Part shown: positions 26,753 to 35,548 of the stretch, piece after piece
Numbering within the stretch: position 1 is the stretch's first letter
Layout of the letters: each line of letters opens with the position of its first letter
Origin: Candidatus Aquitaenariimonas noxiae
Lineage (GTDB): Bacteria > Omnitrophota > Gorgyraeia > Aquitaenariimonadales > Aquitaenariimonadaceae
Assembly (NCBI GenBank): GCA_002780005.1
Contig: PEWV01000013.1
Span: 1 to 62,490 of the forward strand
Length of the DNA: 62,490 nucleotides
Reading direction: 5' to 3'
The notes under the pieces: model-generated
The model's input: only the letters and a program-made list of their open reading frames with translations
Told to the model about the DNA's origin: nothing
Databases searched by the model: none
Made by a program: the position numbers and the translations under genes

Positions 26753-27759
26753 TGGGAAAAGTTATAACTTATAAGAAGTCCGGAGTCGACATAGATAAAG
26801 CGGATAGATTTATCGACGCCATAATACCGATTATAAAAACTACCAAAAGACCCGAACTTTTAGGAGATATAGGCGGATTTAGCGGTTTGTTTAGACCGAA
26901 TTTTAGAAAATTTAAAGATCCTGTCCTTGTAGCCTCAACAGACGGTGTGGGCACTAAGGTCATGCTTACAAATGTGATAAAAAAATACGACACTGTCGGG
27001 ATAGATCTGGTCGCTATGTGCGTTAATGACATTATAACCTGCGGCGCCGAGCCGCTGTTCTTTCTCGATTATTTCGCTACAAGCGCGATCGAGCTTACTA
27101 AATCAGTTGCGATAATGAGAGGGATAGTTGAAGGCTGCAGGCAGGCAAATTGCGCCCTCATAGGAGGCGAAACGGCCGAGATGCCGGGATTATACCCAAA
27201 AGAAGAATTCGATCTGGCCGGATTTTGCGTTGGGATTGTGGATAAAAATAAGATCATAACCGGGGACTCGGTTAAAATAGGCGATGTTATTTTAGGCATA
27301 GAGTCAAGCGGCCTGCATTCAAACGGCTTTTCCCTCGTTAGAAAGGTATTCACAAAAAATGAAATTTTGAATACGTCTTTAAAAAGAGAATTATTAAAAC
27401 CTACTATAATATATGTAAAACCAATACTTGATATTTTGAAAAAGGTAAATGTAAAAAGTATCGCTAATATAACAGGCGGCGGGTTTTATGAAAATATACC
27501 CCGGGTTATCCCAAAGGGCGCGGCCATTATTATAAATAAAAATTCATGGATGATGCCAGCTATATTTAAATTGATCCAGCGAAAAGCAGGTGTTTCGGAT
27601 AGGGAAATGTATAGAACGCTTAATATGGGGATCGGAATAGTCCTTATCTTGAGCAAAAACGACGTATCTAAAACAAAAAATATACTTTTAAACCACAAAC
27701 TAAAGTCTTGGGTTATTGGTGAGGTCATTCGGGGTAAGCAGGAAGTAATTATAGAATGA
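26752..27759 (+). CDS. purM: Phosphoribosylformylglycinamidine cyclo-ligase
   Basis: AIR synthetase: closes the imidazole ring from FGAM with ATP. 335 residues. Seen: the N-terminal YKKSGVDIDKAD, VASTDGVGTKVM (about 61-72), MCVNDIITCGAEPLFFLDY (about 90-108), GGETAEMPG (about 139-147), and GGGFYENIPRV near residue 242. Dimeric cytosolic enzyme of the PurM/SelD/HypE fold. It overlaps purC by one base. An AT-rich palindromic repeat separates it from purD. Confidence 0.96.
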   Translation: MGKVITYKKSGVDIDKADRFIDAIIPIIKTTKRPELLGDIGGFSGLFRPNFRKFKDPVLVASTDGVGTKVMLTNVIKKYDTVGIDLVAMCVNDIITCGAEPLFFLDYFATSAIELTKSVAIMRGIVEGCRQANCALIGGETAEMPGLYPKEEFDLAGFCVGIVDKNKIITGDSVKIGDVILGIESSGLHSNGFSLVRKVFTKNEILNTSLKRELLKPTIIYVKPILDILKKVNVKSIANITGGGFYENIPRVIPKGAAIIINKNSWMMPAIFKLIQRKAGVSDREMYRTLNMGIGIVLILSKNDVSKTKNILLNHKLKSWVIGEVIRGKQEVIIE

Positions 27760-27761
27760 AA

Positions 27762-27893
27762 ATCACAAATTACAATATACAAGCCACAAACAATATACGA
27801 TACCAAATGACTGAAACTACAAATAGGTGTTTTGGTAATTGGAATTTCGAATTTGTGATTTGTTTGTAATTTGGGATTTATGGTTTGTGATTT
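27762..27893. repeat. AT-rich palindromic repeat, copy 1
   Basis: The left half reads ATCACAAATTACAATATAC and similar; the right half reads AATTTGTGATTTGTTTGTAA and ends TTTGTGATTTATGA. The two halves are imperfect inverted repeats around an unrelated centre. A second element of the same type lies at 33072-33200, between the dCMP deaminase gene and nrdR. Confidence 0.6.
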
Positions 27894-27908
27894 ATGAAGG
27901 GTTTTTCT

Positions 27909-29249
27909 ATGAAAGTATTAGTTATAGGTTCAGGCGGCAGGGAGCATGCGATAACCTGGAAAGTTTCACAGTCAAAAAAAGTTAAAAAAATATATTGCGC
28001 CCCTGGTAACGGAGGCATGGCCCAGATTGCGGAATTGGTAAATATAAACGCAGAAAATATCGAGGGACTTTTAAAATTCGCTAAAGAGAACAAGATAGAC
28101 CTCACCATTGTCGGGCCTGAGACGCCTCTTGTCTTGGGGATAGTTAATAAATTTACAGCAGCCGGCCTGCGCATATTCGGACCCACTAAAGAAGTAGCCA
28201 GGCTTGAAGGCAGTAAGGTATTTTCTAAAAAGATAATGGCGGAATTGGGCGTCCCGACCGCAGATTTCCAAATTTTTAATAATACAGAGGATGCGATCAA
28301 GTATATTGAAAAAAAAGGCGCCCCGATCGTAATAAAAGCAGACGGATTATGCGGCGGTAAAGGCGTTATTGTGTGCAAGACTATTGCTGAGGCAAAAGGG
28401 GCCGTAGAGGCGATTATAAAAGATAAAAAATTCGGCGCTGCCGGAGAACAGATTGTTATAGAGGATTGTTTAATAGGGGAAGAGGCTTCAATAATAGTTA
28501 TAAGCGACGGGAAAAATGTGGTTCTCCTAGCTTCAAGCCAGGACCATAAAGCTATATATGACGGTGACAAAGGGCCTAATACGGGAGGAATGGGCGCGTA
28601 TTCGCCGGCGCCTGTGATTACGGATGATTTGTTTAAAATTATCATGAAAGATGTTATCTATCCGGTTATAAAAGGACTCGCGGATAAAAGCACTCCTTAT
28701 AAAGGCACTCTTTACGCCGGGCTCATGGTCACAAAAGACGGCCCAAAGGTCTTGGAGTTTAACGCTCGATTCGGAGATCCCGAAACGCAGGCTATATTCC
28801 CGCGGTTAAAAGATGATATAATAGAATTGATGGAAGCTTCTATCGATGGGACCTTAGGAAAAAAGAAATTAAATTGGAATAAAAAACCTTGCGTAAGCGT
28901 AGTTGTTGCCTCCGGAGGTTACCCTGAAAAATATGAAAAGGGCAAAGTGATAAATGGCCTCGAAGAGGCCGGCAAGACCAAGGATGTAGTTGTTTTTCAT
29001 GCAGGAACGGTGCTAATAGAAGACAAGAAAAACGGAACCAAAAATTTTATTACAAACGGCGGTAGAGTTTTGAATGTTACCGCCTTGGGCAATAATGTTA
29101 AAGATGCGATTGAGCGCGCGTATGCAGCCCTTGACAAGATAAAGTTTGACAAAATGTATTATCGTAGGGATATAGGCTATCGTGCCATGAATAGGAAAGG
29201 CGGGGATGGTTATGAGAAAGAATCTTGTCTCAGTAATTATGGGAAGTGA
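27909..29249 (+). CDS. purD: Phosphoribosylamine-glycine ligase
   Basis: GAR synthetase: ATP-dependent joining of phosphoribosylamine and glycine. The ATG at 27909 is chosen because MKVLVIGSGGREHAI is the family start and a GAAGGG precedes it; an ATG at 27894 is in frame. ATP-grasp features: IKADGLCGGKGVIV (about 140-153), the signature GDKGPNTGGMGAYSPAP (about 221-237), and EFNARFGDPETQ (about 281-292). The YYRRDIGYRAMNR end is the usual C-terminus; 14 more residues follow because the frame runs on over the start of purE, a 44-base overlap. Confidence 0.95.
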   Translation: MKVLVIGSGGREHAITWKVSQSKKVKKIYCAPGNGGMAQIAELVNINAENIEGLLKFAKENKIDLTIVGPETPLVLGIVNKFTAAGLRIFGPTKEVARLEGSKVFSKKIMAELGVPTADFQIFNNTEDAIKYIEKKGAPIVIKADGLCGGKGVIVCKTIAEAKGAVEAIIKDKKFGAAGEQIVIEDCLIGEEASIIVISDGKNVVLLASSQDHKAIYDGDKGPNTGGMGAYSPAPVITDDLFKIIMKDVIYPVIKGLADKSTPYKGTLYAGLMVTKDGPKVLEFNARFGDPETQAIFPRLKDDIIELMEASIDGTLGKKKLNWNKKPCVSVVVASGGYPEKYEKGKVINGLEEAGKTKDVVVFHAGTVLIEDKKNGTKNFITNGGRVLNVTALGNNVKDAIERAYAALDKIKFDKMYYRRDIGYRAMNRKGGDGYEKESCLSNYGK

Positions 29250-29712
29250 TTCTGATTTACCTGTTTTGAAGGGAACGATAGAAACATTGAAAAATTTCGG
29301 CGTAGGATGCGAAGTAAAAGTTCTATCGACCCACAGGACGCCCGACGACGTTATAAAATATATAAAAGGTACCCCAAAAAAAGGCATCAAATTGATAATA
29401 GCCGCAGCCGGAGGCGCGGCGCATCTCGGCGGAGTGATCGCGAGCCATACTATTTTGCCCGTGATAGGGATACCGATCGAGACAGAATCTCTAGAAGGGC
29501 TGGATTCTCTACTTTCAACCGTTCAGATGCCGGTCGGGATACCCGTAGCGACCATGGCGATAGGGAAAGCCGGTGCAAAAAATGCCGCGATTTTCGCTGT
29601 TCAAATACTCGCGATAGAAGATAAAACTTTAGCAAAAAAAATTGTCTCTTTTAGAGGAAAATTAAGAGAATCCGTGTTGTCGAAAAACAAGAACTTAAAA
29701 ACCAAGATATAA
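29206..29712 (+). CDS. purE: N5-carboxyaminoimidazole ribonucleotide mutase
   Basis: Class I PurE interconverts N5-CAIR and CAIR; class II fixes CO2 on AIR directly. 168 residues. Seen: IMGSDSDLPVLKGTIE (about 11-26), VLSTHRTPD with the catalytic His (about 40-48), AAAGGAAHLGGVIASHT (about 66-82), and LSTVQMPVGIPVATM. ATG at 29206 or 29212. No purK lies nearby, so I cannot tell which class it is, or whether purK is elsewhere. It overlaps purD by 44 bases. Confidence 0.93.
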   Translation: MVMRKNLVSVIMGSDSDLPVLKGTIETLKNFGVGCEVKVLSTHRTPDDVIKYIKGTPKKGIKLIIAAAGGAAHLGGVIASHTILPVIGIPIETESLEGLDSLLSTVQMPVGIPVATMAIGKAGAKNAAIFAVQILAIEDKTLAKKIVSFRGKLRESVLSKNKNLKTKI

Positions 29713-29714
29713 AA

Positions 29715-30788
29715 TTGATCCTAAAAACAGAAATTCTAAAATTTGATCCGAAAAACCCAAAGGCTGTCGGCATACGAAAAGCGGCCCAGGTATTAAAAGA
29801 CGGCGGGCTGGTGGCTTTTCCTACCGAAACAGTATATGGTCTCGGCGCGGATCTCTTGAATACGAGCGCTTTAAGCAGGTTATATGACATTAAAAAAAGG
29901 CCGAAGGATAAACCTTTTACGGTGGCTATAGCGGATCTAAGGCAACTTGCAGCCCTTGACTGTGAGGTCTCCCCGTATACGTTTAGATTTATGAGCCGTT
30001 TTTGGCCCGGACCCTTGACCATTATATTATGGACGAAAAAGGAAGAAAAACTCGGCATTAGGATGCCGGATGATAATATAGCATTGAGTCTTTTAAAAGA
30101 ACTGTCAATACCGGTAGCGCTGCCAAGCGCCAATATATCAGGTAACCCCGCACCTACAACGGCCGAACAGGTTTTAAAAGACCTAGGGGGAAAAATAGAA
30201 ATGATTTTAGACGGCGGCAGGACAAGGATAGGGATCGAGTCCACGGTTCTTGATCTGACCATATCTCCGTATCACGTTCTTAGAGAGGGGGCCATAAAAG
30301 GAGAGGAATTTAAAAAGGTACCTAAAAAATCCGTCTTGTTTGTATGCACGGGCAATAGCTGCCGGAGCATGATGGCAGAGGGACTTTTTAAACACCTGCT
30401 TAAAGAAAGAGGGAGAAATGACGTAGAGGTCATATCGGCTGGGATAATAGGCCTGAATGGTTCTCCCCCTACCGGCGAAACAATACAGGTTATGGATGAA
30501 GCTGGGGTTAACGTAAGGGGCTTTAAGACGAAAGGAATAAATACGGATTTTATAAACCGCGCAGATCTTATTCTGGGAATGCAGGAAGTTCATAAAAGGG
30601 AAATTTTGGCCTTGGTCCCTCAGGCCGAAAAAAGAGTACATTTATTAAGGGAATTCACAAAGGACGAGGTGACAAACGACGGTTTTGCCTCAGAAGTACC
30701 CGACCCGATATCAAAGCCCTCGGAAGTTTATAAACGAGTTTTCGAAATCATAAAGCGAAATTTAGAAAAATTGGTGGATATGATATAG
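29715..30788 (+). CDS. Fusion: YrdC/Sua5 threonylcarbamoyl-AMP synthase plus low-MW protein phosphatase
   Basis: 357 residues from a TTG start. Residues 1-200 form a YrdC/Sua5 domain, which makes threonylcarbamoyl-AMP for tRNA t6A: GLVAFPTETVYGLGADLL (about 31-48), KKRPKDKPF, and VALPSANISG (about 134-143). Residues about 205-357 form a low-molecular-weight phosphatase: the P-loop CTGNSCR (Cys211, Arg217), and VPDPISKPSEVYK with the general-acid Asp near the end. In Bacillus the separate genes ywlC (Sua5), ywlE (arginine phosphatase), ywlF (rpiB) and glyA are neighbours; here the first two are fused and rpiB-glyA follow. The phosphatase could be phosphoarginine or phosphotyrosine specific. 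Confidence 0.88.
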   Translation: MILKTEILKFDPKNPKAVGIRKAAQVLKDGGLVAFPTETVYGLGADLLNTSALSRLYDIKKRPKDKPFTVAIADLRQLAALDCEVSPYTFRFMSRFWPGPLTIILWTKKEEKLGIRMPDDNIALSLLKELSIPVALPSANISGNPAPTTAEQVLKDLGGKIEMILDGGRTRIGIESTVLDLTISPYHVLREGAIKGEEFKKVPKKSVLFVCTGNSCRSMMAEGLFKHLLKERGRNDVEVISAGIIGLNGSPPTGETIQVMDEAGVNVRGFKTKGINTDFINRADLILGMQEVHKREILALVPQAEKRVHLLREFTKDEVTNDGFASEVPDPISKPSEVYKRVFEIIKRNLEKLVDMI

Positions 30789-30894
30789 TCCCGTTAGAAC
30801 TCTTAAAAAATTGTTCTAATAGGGTGTAGCAATGGAAGGAATGGCAATAAAACGCTTCAAAACAAATAAATGCTAAATAGGAGTTCTAACGGGA
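30789..30894. repeat. Perfect 14-base inverted repeat around rpiB leader
   Basis: TCCCGTTAGAACTC (30789-30802) is exactly complementary to GAGTTCTAACGGGA (30881-30894). The right arm covers the GGAG Shine-Dalgarno and the first base of the rpiB ATG. A degenerate direct copy of the right arm, TTGTTCTAATAGGG, lies at 30812-30825. In the mRNA the arms could hide the rpiB ribosome site; the left arm starts right after the preceding stop codon. Confidence 0.7.
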
Positions 30895-31349
30895 TGAAAA
30901 TAGCGATAGGCTCAGATCACGGTGGTTTTGAATTAAAAAAAGAATTAGTGGAGTTTTTAAAAAATAACGGTCACAACGTTAAAGATTTCGGCACGCACAC
31001 TGCGGAATCCTGTGATTATCCAAAATTTTCTTATTGCGTCGCGAACGCCGTGACGAAAGGAGAATTTGCAAGAGGTGTACTTATATGCAAAAGCGGCATA
31101 GGTTCGAATATAGTCGCAAATAAGGTTCCCGGTATCAGGGCTGCCGTTTGTAATTCCGAAGAAGAGGCGCGCCTTAGCCGTGAACATAACGACGCGAATA
31201 TTATTGTTTTCGGAAGCAAGTTCGTTTCAGCCCAGGATGCCAAGAATATCTTAAAGATTTGGCTGTCAACAGAGCATGTGGGAGAAAGGCACAAGAGGCG
31301 AATAGATCAAATAACGGAGATTGAAAGAAAAATTTTGGAGGGTGAATAG
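30894..31349 (+). CDS. rpiB: Ribose-5-phosphate isomerase B
   Basis: Interconverts ribose 5-phosphate and ribulose 5-phosphate, supplying ribose for nucleotide synthesis. 151 residues from the ATG at 30894 ([15 protein letters not shown], the normal family start); the frame is also open from 30870. Seen: DHGGFELK with the phosphate-binding residues, [23 protein letters not shown] with the catalytic Cys region (about 63-85), and [12 protein letters not shown] (about 100-111). An AGGAG lies 10 bases before the ATG within an inverted repeat. glyA overlaps by one base. Confidence 0.95.
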   Translation: MKIAIGSDHGGFELKKELVEFLKNNGHNVKDFGTHTAESCDYPKFSYCVANAVTKGEFARGVLICKSGIGSNIVANKVPGIRAAVCNSEEEARLSREHNDANIIVFGSKFVSAQDAKNILKIWLSTEHVGERHKRRIDQITEIERKILEGE

Positions 31350-32611
31350 TGCGTAGCTTAAAAAGGGCAGATCCAAAAGTTTATAGGGCCATATTGAGAG
31401 AACTGGAAAGAGAGAACGGGAATATAGAATTAATAGCCAGCGAAAATTTTGTATCGCTTGAGGTATTAGAAGCCCAAGGCTCGATCATGACAAATAAATA
31501 TGCCGAGGGATACCCCGGAGCCCGCTGGTACGGCGGATGCGAATATGTCGATGAGGTCGAAGAATTAGCTATAAAAAGGGCAAAGAAAATCTTTGGCGCC
31601 GAGCACGCAAACGTCCAGCCGCATTCAGGCTCACAGGCTAACATGGCTGTATATTTTTCCGCGCTAAAATTAGGCGACCCTGTCTTGGCCATGGATCTGG
31701 CTTGCGGCGGGCACCTAACCCACGGGCATAAGCATAATTTTTCGGGTAGATTGTTCAATGTATCCTCGTACGGCGTTAGCGATAAAAACGAAATGCTTGA
31801 TTATGACCAGATTTTGAGTATCGCTAAAAAACATAAGCCCAAAATGATCCTGGCAGGGGCATCCGCTTATCCGAGAAATATAGATTTTAAAAAATTCAGG
31901 GAAATCTGCGATAAAGTTGGAGCCTTCCTTTTTGTAGATATGGCGCACTTTGCTGGCCTTGTTGTAGCGGGTATTCATTCCAATCCCGTTCCTTATGCCG
32001 AATTTGTTACTACAACTACGCACAAGACCTTAAGAGGTCCTCGCGGAGGGATGATACTTTGCAGAAAAGAGTTTGCCTCTAGAATAGATAAAGAAGTGTT
32101 TCCCGGGATCCAGGGCGGCCCACTGATGCATGTTATTGCGGCTAAGGCGGTTGCGCTTAAGCTCGCCCAGACTAAGGCCTTTAAGGAGTACCAGAAAAAG
32201 ATAGTCGAAAATGCTAAAGCGTTAGCAGAAGGGTTAGCAAAAAGAGATTACAGGATAGTGTCGGGCGGCACAGATACGCATCTTCTATTAGTAGATCTTT
32301 CTTCAAAAGGAATAACAGGGTTGGAGGCGCAAGAAACGCTGGACAAAGCAGGGATAACAGTCAATAAAAACTTGATCCCCTTTGATACAAAAAGTCCCTC
32401 CCTGACAAGCGGCATCCGTTTAGGCACGCCAGCTGTTACAACACGCGGAATGGGTAAAAAAGAAATGGAGCTAATTGCCTCATATGTCGACGAGGCTTTG
32501 AGCTCTTCAAAAGATGAGAAGATTCTCCAGAATGTCAGAAAAGAAGTCACAAAGCTTATAAAAAAGCACCCTTTATATAAAGATATAATCAGAAAGTTTA
32601 AAAATGAATAA
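31349..32611 (+). CDS. glyA: Serine hydroxymethyltransferase
   Basis: PLP enzyme converting serine and tetrahydrofolate to glycine and 5,10-methylene-THF, the main one-carbon source for purN and thymidylate. 420 residues, GTG start overlapping the rpiB stop. Seen: [11 protein letters not shown] (about 26-36), [20 protein letters not shown] (about 195-204), the PLP Lys in [15 protein letters not shown] (about 219-233), and [15 protein letters not shown] near residue 350. The downstream dCMP deaminase gene overlaps by 8 bases. Confidence 0.97.
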   Translation: MRSLKRADPKVYRAILRELERENGNIELIASENFVSLEVLEAQGSIMTNKYAEGYPGARWYGGCEYVDEVEELAIKRAKKIFGAEHANVQPHSGSQANMAVYFSALKLGDPVLAMDLACGGHLTHGHKHNFSGRLFNVSSYGVSDKNEMLDYDQILSIAKKHKPKMILAGASAYPRNIDFKKFREICDKVGAFLFVDMAHFAGLVVAGIHSNPVPYAEFVTTTTHKTLRGPRGGMILCRKEFASRIDKEVFPGIQGGPLMHVIAAKAVALKLAQTKAFKEYQKKIVENAKALAEGLAKRDYRIVSGGTDTHLLLVDLSSKGITGLEAQETLDKAGITVNKNLIPFDTKSPSLTSGIRLGTPAVTTRGMGKKEMELIASYVDEALSSSKDEKILQNVRKEVTKLIKKHPLYKDIIRKFKNE

Positions 32612-33071
32612 AAAGAAAAAAACTATACGGCCTTCCTGGGATGAATATTTTATTGATATAGCAAAGCTTGTGTCAAAAAGATCCACCTGTTTAAGACGCA
32701 AGGTTGGGGCTGTTATTGTAAAAAATAGAAGGATACTCGCAACAGGTTATAACGGGACCCCGAGCGGCATAAGGCATTGCGAGGAAGTAGGATGCCTTAG
32801 GGAAAAATTGAAAATACCATCGGGCGAAAGACATGAACTCTGCAGAGGACTGCATGCGGAACAGAATGCGCTTCTTCAAGCTTCTCTTTATGGAATTAGC
32901 CTGGAAGGCTCAAGTTTATATTGTACTAATCAACCATGCCTGATATGCGCGAAGATGCTTATAAACGCCGGCATAAGAGAAGTTGTAATTGTCGACGGAT
33001 ATCCGGATAAATTAGCGCAGGAGTTTTTAAAAGAAGCTAAGATCAAGGTCAGAAAAATAAATAATTTTTAA
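32604..33071 (+). CDS. Deoxycytidylate deaminase (ComEB type)
   Basis: Zinc cytidine-deaminase fold enzyme that converts dCMP to dUMP, supplying thymidylate synthesis. 155 residues. Seen: [19 protein letters not shown] (about 9-27), GYNGTPSGI (about 48-56), the zinc site HAE (His84 to Glu86) and PCLIC (Cys112 and Cys115). The HCEEVGCLR segment may bind a second zinc, as in dCMP deaminases. The ATG overlaps the glyA stop by 8 bases, so translation is coupled; placing it after glyA links the nucleotide and one-carbon functions. ComEB in Bacillus is a close homologue. Confidence 0.92.
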   Translation: MNKKKKTIRPSWDEYFIDIAKLVSKRSTCLRRKVGAVIVKNRRILATGYNGTPSGIRHCEEVGCLREKLKIPSGERHELCRGLHAEQNALLQASLYGISLEGSSLYCTNQPCLICAKMLINAGIREVVIVDGYPDKLAQEFLKEAKIKVRKINNF

Positions 33072-33200
33072 ATTACAAATTCCAAATCACAACTCCAAAA
33101 TTACAATAACCAAAAATTTTGATATTAGATTTGATACTTTGTGTATTGGAATTTGTATATTGTTTGTAATTTGTAGTTTGTATATTGTGATTTATTATAT
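33072..33200. repeat. AT-rich palindromic repeat, copy 2
   Basis: It starts ATTACAAATTCCAAATCACA and ends TTGTAATTTGTAGTTTGTAT followed by ATTGTGATTTAT. The halves are imperfect inverted repeats. The right arm resembles the reverse complement of the left arm of the copy at 27762-27893, so both belong to one family. Confidence 0.6.
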
Positions 33201-33217
33201 CATATTGAGGTATTGCA

Positions 33218-33679
33218 GTGAAATGTCCATATTGCGGTAAAGATAAAGATAAGGTCATAGATTCGCGTGTCAGCGGCAAGGGCAAGAGCATCCGCAGGAG
33301 AAGGGAATGCCTTAAATGCAAGAGGCGTTTTACAACCTATGAGCATGTCGAAGAAATTCCGCTTATGGTCATAAAAAAAGATGGGCGCCGTGAACCTTTT
33401 GACAGAAATAAAATAATAGCGGGTGTTATTAAAGCTTGCGAGAAGCGGCCCATAAGCATCGATAAGCTAGAAGATATGGCGGATAAGATAGAGCAGCACC
33501 TGCAAAAAAATTTTGAAAAAGAAGTCAAAACAAAAGATATAGGCGAACTCGTCATGAAAAAATTGGCGGAACTGGACGAAATAGCTTATGTTAGATTCGC
33601 CTCCGTGTATCGCCAGTTTAAGGACATAAACCAGTTTATGAAAGAATTAAGGCAGTTGCTGGGCCGGGAGGGATTCTAA
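33218..33679 (+). CDS. nrdR: Transcriptional repressor NrdR
   Basis: Zinc-ribbon/ATP-cone repressor of ribonucleotide reductase operons, sensing ATP and dATP. 153 residues. GTG start. Zinc ribbon: CPYC at 3-6 and CLKC at about 31-34, with [18 protein letters not shown] between. The ATP cone follows from about 49 ([20 protein letters not shown]). The family's 150-residue length is matched. It follows the dCMP deaminase gene across the repeat. No ribonucleotide reductase gene is in the window. Its 3' end overlaps the convergent SurA-like gene by 33 bases. Confidence 0.96.
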   Translation: MKCPYCGKDKDKVIDSRVSGKGKSIRRRRECLKCKRRFTTYEHVEEIPLMVIKKDGRREPFDRNKIIAGVIKACEKRPISIDKLEDMADKIEQHLQKNFEKEVKTKDIGELVMKKLAELDEIAYVRFASVYRQFKDINQFMKELRQLLGREGF

Positions 33680-35104
33680 ATCTATCTCTAATTTAGAGTT
33701 TTTAGATATTTCCTCAAACCATTTATTAAACGTATCAGCCCTTTTCTGAGCAAGCAGATTTTCCTTTAGTTTCCCTTTTTCTTCTTCAAATTTCTTCTCA
33801 TCGGGAGATATTGTTTCATCCGCCCTTGATATTATAAATCCTTTTTCACAATTAATAGGCGAATTTATTTGCCCTTTCGGAGAGGCAAATATTATTTCTT
33901 TCAATAATTGGGCTTGTCCGACGCCTTCGATATATGAACTTCTAGAAAAAGGCTTACTTTTTTCGACTATAAGGCCTAGTGTTTTTGCGGCTTCTTCAAA
34001 AGCAGCGCCTTTTTGAACAGCATCGTTTACTTTATTGTATATTTCAGAAGCAGCCTTTTCCGCCGATGTCGTGGCAAAGATCCTGGTTAATTCTTTACTC
34101 AGCAGGGGTTCTACTTCCGCAAAAGTCGGCAAGTAACCCGACCTTTTTTGGGTTAAATTTATTATGTAATACCCCTTTTCTGTGTATATCGGAAAGCTGG
34201 TCATTCTTTTATCCAGAGAAAAGGCAGCTTTAGCAACCTCGTACGATAAACCTATGCCTGGGATTTCGTCATTCATTCCGAAAAACCCGGTCTCTTCTAT
34301 TTTAAGGCCGTTTTCTTCCGCAATTTTTTCAAAATTTTTGTTGTTTCCGATCTCATCATTTAATTTATACAGAAGCTCTTTATTGTTCACATCTATATAT
34401 AGATATCGTATATTAGCTTCTTCGTTCCTTCGTAAATTTTCTTTCTTTTCGTCGTAAAATTTTTGTAGTTCCTTCTGGCTTATTTGTAAATCTTTTATGA
34501 AATCCTCGGACTTTATCAGAATATACGATATCTTTACCTGTTCATTGTCTTTCTTGTATGTATTCAAAACTTCCTCATCCGTTACTGACACATTTTTCAA
34601 AATCTCTTGTTTTAGTTTGCCTATTGCTATATCTTCTCTAACCATCTCTTCAAAATCCCTTGGAGAAGTTTTTAAATTATTTCTTATCATATAATCATAA
34701 AACATCTTGTCGAAAGAATTTCCTCTCCTAAAAAGAGGTTGTGAAGCTATCACGTTTACTATTTCGTTGTCACTGACATTTATTCTTTGTCTTTTTATTT
34801 CTCCAAGCAATATAAGCCTGTCCCATGCCATTATGTTTATGTTCATGGAGCCCATCAATTGTTCAAGGGCCTTAGAATCGCCTCCGGATGAAAGCACCAG
34901 CTCACTATAAGAGTTTTGGTAGCTTTTAGCAAAGCTCTTAAATGTTATTTTTTTGTTATATATTTTCCCGACATACGCAGGGGTGTTGGATGTTTCTCGC
35001 GAGCCGCTTCCTGCGCCCCAGAGAACAAACGCGGGCACGATCAATATCGCTAATGCCCATAGAATTCTTTTCATTGTCTTCTTTTTTCTTAATATTTTAA
35101 GCAT
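33647..35104 (-). CDS. SurA/PpiD-like periplasmic peptidyl-prolyl isomerase
   Basis: 485 residues. One N-terminal membrane helix (about 12-30) anchors it; a SurA_N chaperone domain covers about 50-200, with a PpiC-type rotamase-like domain at about 220-330 ([18 protein letters not shown] and [11 protein letters not shown]). The layout matches PpiD, a membrane-anchored foldase for outer-membrane and periplasmic proteins. AGGAGG lies 8 bases before the ATG at 35104, supporting that start over the Met at codon 11. A good promoter lies at 35136-35164. It probably works with the BamA/Skp machinery encoded at 52-55 kb. Confidence 0.82.
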   Translation of the reverse strand: MLKILRKKKTMKRILWALAILIVPAFVLWGAGSGSRETSNTPAYVGKIYNKKITFKSFAKSYQNSYSELVLSSGGDSKALEQLMGSMNINIMAWDRLILLGEIKRQRINVSDNEIVNVIASQPLFRRGNSFDKMFYDYMIRNNLKTSPRDFEEMVREDIAIGKLKQEILKNVSVTDEEVLNTYKKDNEQVKISYILIKSEDFIKDLQISQKELQKFYDEKKENLRRNEEANIRYLYIDVNNKELLYKLNDEIGNNKNFEKIAEENGLKIEETGFFGMNDEIPGIGLSYEVAKAAFSLDKRMTSFPIYTEKGYYIINLTQKRSGYLPTFAEVEPLLSKELTRIFATTSAEKAASEIYNKVNDAVQKGAAFEEAAKTLGLIVEKSKPFSRSSYIEGVGQAQLLKEIIFASPKGQINSPINCEKGFIISRADETISPDEKKFEEEKGKLKENLLAQKRADTFNKWFEEISKNSKLEIDLESLPAQQLP

Positions 35105-35135
35105 GCGGAATTCCTCCTAAATGATTTATAGGTGT

Positions 35136-35164
35136 ATTATACATATACTCTGACTTTTATACAA
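35136..35164 (-). promoter_or_regulatory. Promoter for the SurA/PpiD-like gene
   Basis: On the minus strand, TTGTAT (35164-35159), a 17-base spacer, TATAAT (35141-35136). Expected start near 35129, 25 bases before the ATG, with AGGAGG in between. Confidence 0.65.
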
Positions 35165-35342
35165 GGGAATTTTACTTTAACTATTTTTAAAATTAACTTA
35201 ATTTTGCAGTTGCCTAATATAGGGGAAGAATGAATTTTAAGAAGAAACCTTAAGAATAGCATAAATAATGACGCAATTGTATTACATATTAGCATTACAC
35301 ATAGCAAATAGCGTTAAGTTATAAAAAAGTTTAATTTTCTAA
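35165..35342. other. AT-rich divergent spacer
   Basis: Very AT-rich gap between the two divergent promoters. I see short A/T tracts and a weak TTAAG/CTTAA pairing (around 35236-35253), but no gene, RNA or repeat that I can support. Confidence 0.4.
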
Positions 35343-35371
35343 TTGTATTTATCATAATCATGATATATACT
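35343..35371 (+). promoter_or_regulatory. Promoter for the c-di-GMP riboswitch transcript
   Basis: TTGTAT (35343-35348), a 17-base spacer, TATACT (35366-35371). Expected start near 35378, 36 bases before the riboswitch P1 stem. Confidence 0.6.
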
Positions 35372-35413
35372 TATATTAAGAGAATACAAAGCTAAATTAA
35401 GCTATTTTATAAA

Positions 35414-35492
35414 CTTTAGAAAAAGGCTAACTGCTGGGGACAGCAGGGCGCAAAGCTTTCAGGTCTAGAACAGACGGTTGGGCTGCCTAAAG
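35414..35492 (+). promoter_or_regulatory. c-di-GMP-I (GEMM-I) riboswitch aptamer
   Basis: P1: CTTTAG (35414-35419) with CTAAAG (35487-35492). Then AAAAAGGCTAAC, the P2 hairpin CTGCTG-GGGA-CAGCAG with a GNRA-type loop (35431-35446), the core GGGCGCAAAGC (35446-35456), then TTTCAGGTCTA and a short arm, and GGTTGGGCTGCC (35476-35487). Order and motifs match the GEMM-I consensus (core GGGACGCAAAGCC, GNRA loop, terminal GGNUGCC-like strand). Expression of the gene downstream is therefore probably controlled by cyclic di-GMP. Confidence 0.78.
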
Positions 35493-35507
35493 GAAGGCGG
35501 CCCTTTT
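35480..35507 (+). terminator. Riboswitch-controlled intrinsic terminator
   Basis: GGGCTGCC (35480-35487), loop TAAAGGAA, GGCGGCCC (35496-35503), then TTTT. The 5' strand is also the 3' strand of the aptamer and the loop holds the P1 strand, so aptamer and terminator exclude each other. This suggests that ligand binding allows read-through (an ON switch). Confidence 0.7.
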
Positions 35508-35548
35508 CCATAAAGGAACAGAGTGCTTTCCTAATGAAAGGGGTTGGA

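Noticed and set aside
27762-33200. AT-rich palindromes considered as CRISPR-like or regulatory operators
   Set aside because: The two copies are single foldbacks 5 kb apart without regular spacing; a dispersed repeat is the simpler reading.
33647-33679. 33-base overlap of nrdR and the SurA/PpiD-like gene as a possible frameshift
   Set aside because: Both proteins have normal family ends, and convergent tail overlaps are common in compact genomes.
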